Assembly: GCF_004784475.1 (NCBI RefSeq)
Contig: NZ_SRRT01000004.1
Location: 1 to 64,000, forward strand
Direction of reading: 5' to 3'
Length of the DNA stretch: 64,000 nucleotides
Source of the DNA: Streptomyces bauhiniae
Lineage (GTDB): Bacteria; Actinomycetota; Actinomycetes; Streptomycetales; Streptomycetaceae
How positions within the stretch are numbered: the first letter of the stretch is position 1; the number at the start of each line of letters is the position of its first letter. Positions 60,934 to 64,000 of the stretch are shown here, piece by piece. The notes under the pieces were generated by a model. It was not told the origin of the DNA. It worked only from the letters and a program-made list of their open reading frames with translations, and searched no databases. The position numbers and the translations under genes were made by a program.

Positions 60934-61734
60934 ATGAACGCCCGATCCGAGCCTGCCGGAACGGAACCGGACTCAACGCTCCGGCCACCGCTTCTGCGGG
61001 AGTTCCTGCTCGTCGCGGGGCTCTTCTTGGTCTACAAGCTCGGGCGGCAGATCGCGAGCGGCCACACCTCGGACGCCTTCCGCGACGCCCACCGGGTCTG
61101 GCACCTGGAGCGCGCCGTCCATCTGCCCGCCGAGACGGACGTCCAGTCGGCGCTGCTGCACGGCGACACCCTGGTCCACCTGGCGAACACCTACTACGCC
61201 ACCGTGCACTTCCCGGCCACCGTCGCCTTCCTGGTCTGGCTGTATCTGCGCCGCCCCGCCCACTACGTCTGGGCCCGCCGGGTCCTGGCCCTGGTGACCA
61301 GCGCGGCGCTGGTGCTGACCTTCACCTTCCCGCTGGCCCCGCCCAGGATGCTGAGCGGCACCGGCCTGCTGGACACGGCCCGGATATACGGGCCTTCGGT
61401 GTACGGGCCGCCCTCCAGCGACCACCTCTCCAACCAGTTCGCCGCGATGCCCTCGCTGCACTTCGGCTGGGCGCTGATGGTGGCCGTCGGCCTGATCGCC
61501 GCCACCCGGTCCCGCTGGCGCTGGCTGTGGCTGCTGCACCCGCTGGTCACCCTGGCGGTCATCGTGGGCACCGCCAACCACTACTGGCTGGACTCGATCG
61601 TGGCGACGGCCCTGCTGGTCACCGCGCTCACCCTGATCCCCTCCCCGCACCGCACGGCGGGACCGGGGAACGCGGGCACCGCCCGGCTCCGGCTCCTCCC
61701 GCAGGACACCGCGCTCGCGGGACCGGCCCGATGA
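60934..61734 (+). CDS. PAP2 family membrane phosphatase/transferase
   Basis: A 266-residue multi-pass protein of the type 2 phosphatidic acid phosphatase superfamily. The C-terminal catalytic motifs are AMPSLHFGW and ANHYWLD. The layout and the HxxxxxD ending resemble inositolphosphotransferase-like PAP2 proteins of actinobacteria. Membrane segments flank both motifs. ATG 60934 preceded by GGGGG-rich sequence. It overlaps the transporter gene by 4 bp. Substrate could be a lipid phosphate such as undecaprenyl or phosphatidyl compounds. Confidence 0.91.
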   Translation: MNARSEPAGTEPDSTLRPPLLREFLLVAGLFLVYKLGRQIASGHTSDAFRDAHRVWHLERAVHLPAETDVQSALLHGDTLVHLANTYYATVHFPATVAFLVWLYLRRPAHYVWARRVLALVTSAALVLTFTFPLAPPRMLSGTGLLDTARIYGPSVYGPPSSDHLSNQFAAMPSLHFGWALMVAVGLIAATRSRWRWLWLLHPLVTLAVIVGTANHYWLDSIVATALLVTALTLIPSPHRTAGPGNAGTARLRLLPQDTALAGPAR

Positions 61735-62699
61735 GCGCCGCACTGCTGGTCGCCATCGGCCTGTCCCTGATATCGGCCGTCGCCTACGCCTCGGCGGCCG
61801 TCGCGCAGGAGCGCCTCGCCTCCCGGAACCTCGGCGCGGGCCTGCTGCGGATGCTGAGCACCGGCGCCTGGTGGTCGGCGGTCGGCCTGAACGCGGGCGC
61901 CGCCCTGCTGCACGTCGTCGCCCTGCGGTACGGCCCGCTCACCGTGGTCCAGCCGCTCGGCGCCCTCACCCTGGTCGCGGCGGTGCCGCTCGGCGCGCGG
62001 GCGGCCGGCCGCCGGGTCACCGCCCTGGAGTGGCGGGGTACGGCGCTGACGCTGCTCGGTCTCGGCGCGCTGCTGATGGCGGCCTCGGGTCCGGCGCCCG
62101 AGCGGGCACTCAGCCTGCCCTCGGCGCTGGCGGTCGCCGCGACGACCATCGCGGTGATCGGCACCCTGAGCCGCCCCGGCGCCCGGCCGGGCCTGAGGCA
62201 CGCGACCGCGTCCGGGTTCGCCTCGGGTGTCGCCTCCGCGCTCACCCAGACCGCGACGGTGGCGGCCACCCAGGGCACCGGCCCGGCGCTGAGCCCGCTG
62301 GTGATCGTGGTCGCGGTGCTGGTGGCCGCGTTCGCCACGGGTGGCCTGCTGCTGTCGCAGACGGCCTACCGGGGCGGGCTCGGCGCCCCGCTCGCGGTGG
62401 TCACCCTGGCCAACCCGCTGGCCGCCTCGGTCATCGGCCTGACCCTGCTCGGCCAGGGCCTCAACGGCGGCGCCGTCGGCATCCTGCTGGCCCTCGCCGG
62501 GGCGGGCCTGGCGGCCTGGGGCGTGGTCCTGCTGACCCGCGCGACCCCGGCCGGCGCGCCCGTACCCCCGCCCGCGCCGGGACCGGACGACGACGAGCAC
62601 CCGGTGGCGGCGGTACTGGCGCTGGAGCCGGGCACGGCGACACGGGAGCCGCGGCTGACCCGGCGGCGGTCGAGGCCACGACGGCCGGCGCGGCTGTAG
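61731..62699 (+). CDS. DMT/EamA-like membrane transporter
   Basis: A 322-residue protein with about nine or ten hydrophobic helices and a charged, Pro/Arg-rich cytoplasmic tail of ~50 residues. The two-fold repeat and segments such as RYGPLTVVQPLGALTLVAAVPLG and TLANPLAASVIGLTLLGQ resemble DMT-family proteins. Its ATG overlaps the PAP2 stop (ATGA), so the two are co-translated under the TetR operator. Substrate unknown, perhaps a lipid or lipid-linked intermediate. Confidence 0.87.
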   Translation: MSAALLVAIGLSLISAVAYASAAVAQERLASRNLGAGLLRMLSTGAWWSAVGLNAGAALLHVVALRYGPLTVVQPLGALTLVAAVPLGARAAGRRVTALEWRGTALTLLGLGALLMAASGPAPERALSLPSALAVAATTIAVIGTLSRPGARPGLRHATASGFASGVASALTQTATVAATQGTGPALSPLVIVVAVLVAAFATGGLLLSQTAYRGGLGAPLAVVTLANPLAASVIGLTLLGQGLNGGAVGILLALAGAGLAAWGVVLLTRATPAGAPVPPPAPGPDDDEHPVAAVLALEPGTATREPRLTRRRSRPRRPARL

Positions 62700-62705
62700 A
62701 CAGGA

Positions 62706-62743
62706 AGGGGCGGCCGGCGCGTGATGCGCCGGCCGCCCCTTTT
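62706..62743 (+). terminator. Intrinsic terminator after the PAP2-transporter operon
   Basis: Perfect 15-bp stem (62706-62720 with 62726-62740), 5-nt loop, followed by TTT. Confidence 0.9.
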
Positions 62744-62760
62744 ACTCATGTACGGCCCTG

Positions 62761-63420
62761 TCAGCCCAGGCCGCGCGAGTCCTGCTTCAGCGCGGTGTCC
62801 ACGGTGAGCGCGGTCGCCACGACGAGGCTCCGCAGCGGCTCGGACAGCGGGCGGTGGATCTGGAGGACGTAGTTGTCCGCCGTGGTGAACAGCGTCTTGG
62901 CCAGACCTTCCCAGGTCTTGGTGATACGGGCGATCTCGGTGCCCTCGTGGTCCACGATGGCGAAGTTCCAGGCCCGCCAGTTCTCCGCCTTGATCGCGCC
63001 GACCTGGTGGCCGTCCACGTTCATGGCGAAGTTGATCTTGCCGATCATGTTCTGCTGGACGATCTCACCGACCTGCGAACCGTCCGGACGGGCCACCAGG
63101 ACGCGCGACTTGAAGATCTTCGCGGGCCGGGTGAGCAGCAACTGCGGCTGCCCCTGGGTGTCCCGGATCTCCAGCCGGTGCGTGAGGAACTGGTCCCAGC
63201 TCGACACGAAGCGCAGGATCTTGCGGAGCACGCCCTGCCCGACCTCGACCACCGCACCGAGGTCACGGCCGTTCTGGTCCATGACCTTGTACTCGTTGGT
63301 CAGCTCGATGAGCTTGGCCTTCTGGTTCACCACGAGCACGGGCTCGGTGAAGAGGGTGCCGCCGGGGGTCCCGTTCGCGTCGGGGATCGAGCCTGCGGGA
63401 ATGTTCGATTGCGTGGTCAC
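62761..63420 (-). CDS. Phospholipid scramblase-related protein
   Basis: A 219-residue beta-barrel-like protein of the scramblase/LURP-one fold. Repeating strand units such as LIELTNEYKVMDQNG and FAIVDHEGTEIARITKTWEG and a hydrophobic C-terminal helix (LRSLVVATALTVDTAL) are characteristic. Bacterial function is unknown; phospholipid movement is not proven. GTG start at 63420. It follows the discoidin-domain gene on the same strand by 48 bp. Confidence 0.86.
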   Translation of the reverse strand: MTTQSNIPAGSIPDANGTPGGTLFTEPVLVVNQKAKLIELTNEYKVMDQNGRDLGAVVEVGQGVLRKILRFVSSWDQFLTHRLEIRDTQGQPQLLLTRPAKIFKSRVLVARPDGSQVGEIVQQNMIGKINFAMNVDGHQVGAIKAENWRAWNFAIVDHEGTEIARITKTWEGLAKTLFTTADNYVLQIHRPLSEPLRSLVVATALTVDTALKQDSRGLG

Positions 63421-63468
63421 CGGGGCACCCTATCGTGGCTTGATCCGTACCTGACGAATATTTTTTCG

Positions 63469-64000
63469 TCAGGGGGTCTGGTACGCCTCCACCTCGCTGA
63501 ACTGGCCTGCCGGCCAGCCGGTGTTGCCGGTGACGGTCAGGCGGAGGTGGCGGAGGCTGGTGCCGCTGGGGAGGGAGACGGTGACGGTGTTGCCGCTCGC
63601 CGGGTCGAAGCGGTAGTCCTTGGCCGCGGCCACGGTGGTGAAGTTCGAGCCGTCCGTGCTGCCCTGGACGGCGATGGTCTGGGTGCGGGCGCCCCAGGCC
63701 GAGGACGGGGGCAGCTTGAGGACCACGCGGCGGACCGGGTAGGCGGAGCCGAGGTCGGAGGTCCAGGACTGCGGGAAGGCGTTGTTGGCCGATTCCCAGT
63801 ACGTGTTGGCGTCGCCGTCGGCCGCCTTGCCGGGGGTGTAGACGTCCTGGGAGCCGGTCGCGGTGGCCGGGCGGCCCTTGACCAGGTTGCGGTTCGGGTC
63901 CGGCTCGGGGTTGCCCTGGCCGGGCTGGGGCCAGGTGGAGCAGTCGGCCCAGGTGCTGTTCCAGCCGGAGTTGCCGCCGCCGTCGGTGAGCGCGAAGGCG
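63469..64000 (-). CDS. C-terminal part of a secreted discoidin (F5/8 type C) domain protein
   Basis: The open frame enters from the right edge and ends at 63469. About 176 residues are visible: a NSGWNSTWADCSTWP segment, a Pro-rich linker (QPGQGNPEPDPN), and a discoidin/CBM32-like domain. The domain reads RNLVKGRPATATGS, YWESANNAFPQSW and then LRLTVTGNTGWPAGQFSEVE to the end. Such domains bind sugars at the end of secreted glycoside hydrolases. The catalytic part lies outside the window, so the enzyme family is unknown. Confidence 0.85.
   Translation of the reverse strand, partial: AFALTDGGGNSGWNSTWADCSTWPQPGQGNPEPDPNRNLVKGRPATATGSQDVYTPGKAADGDANTYWESANNAFPQSWTSDLGSAYPVRRVVLKLPPSSAWGARTQTIAVQGSTDGSNFTTVAAAKDYRFDPASGNTVTVSLPSGTSLRHLRLTVTGNTGWPAGQFSEVEAYQTP

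Noticed and set aside
1..64000. tRNA, rRNA, CRISPR, IS elements, prophage or integrase genes
   Set aside because: I found no cloverleaf-like sequences, repeat-spacer arrays, transposase motifs or phage proteins in the window.

Overview
The window is a very GC-rich, gene-dense actinobacterial chromosome segment, almost certainly from a Streptomyces. The reasons are GC-biased third codon positions, many GTG (and one TTG) starts, ATGA/GTGA stop-start overlaps, a WhiB-like protein, an SsgA-like sporulation protein, a Streptomyces-type hopanoid operon and a LigD-polymerase/ATP-ligase pair. I see no rRNA, tRNA, CRISPR array, prophage or insertion sequence. From gene order I infer synteny with the S. 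coelicolor region that holds the hopanoid genes and idi; this was not checked by search.

Region by region. (1) 1-8775, minus strand: hopanoid operon hpnC-hpnD-(47-aa ORF)-hpnE-polyprenyl diphosphate synthase-shc-hpnG-hpnH-ispG. ispG runs off the left edge. A possible 21-codon leader ORF is coupled to hpnC, and a 47-codon ORF sits exactly between hpnD and hpnE. (2) 9074-16096, minus strand: a seven-gene unit with two CDP-alcohol phosphotransferases, a cytidylyltransferase-like enzyme, a glycerol-1-phosphate-dehydrogenase-like enzyme, a GT2 glycosyltransferase and a TagGH-type ABC exporter. It looks like a pathway for an exported polyol-phosphate glycopolymer or phospholipid and is my leading candidate for an uncharacterised system. 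(3) 16378-19656: galE, a cation-diffusion transporter, idi (isoprenoid supply, fitting the hopanoid operon) and an anti-sigma-like ATPase. (4) 19879-23230: HdeD-like membrane protein, enoyl-CoA hydratase, a DJ-1/PfpI protein beside a GlxA-type regulator, and a 39-aa small protein. (5) 23324-29427: tex, an ABC-F ATPase, an unknown protein and a MOSC protein. (6) 29494-33104: divergent secreted peptidases (PepX type and M1). (7) 33119-39431: PfkB kinase coupled to a shortened macro-domain protein, amino-acid permease, MerR regulator, a three-gene DJ-1 operon and a second GlxA regulator. (8) 39491-46493: fadB-fadA-CoA transferase operon, a membrane-associated reductase and a GNAT protein. (9) 46477-51789: endonuclease V, YciI, a small basic/acidic protein, SsgA-like protein, a second ABC-F gene behind a strong promoter and leader ORF, a stearoyl-ACP-type desaturase behind a 50-bp palindrome, and a Wbl protein. 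(10) 51974-58687: VOC protein, LacI regulator, LigD-type polymerase and ATP-dependent ligase (NHEJ), and a frameshifted LAL-type ATPase. (11) 58984-64000: DUF2510 membrane protein, TetR regulator divergent from a PAP2 phosphatase-DMT transporter operon across a 58-bp perfect inverted repeat, a scramblase-related protein, and the C-terminus of a secreted discoidin-domain protein.

How the genes work together: ispG and idi supply isoprenyl diphosphates. The prenyl diphosphate synthase, HpnC/D/E and Shc turn these into hopene, and HpnH/HpnG begin hopanoid side-chain building. The adjacent exporter operon probably modifies the same envelope. Most other genes are ordinary Streptomyces core or stress genes. 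All functional calls rest on motifs and family knowledge read by eye; no database search was run.
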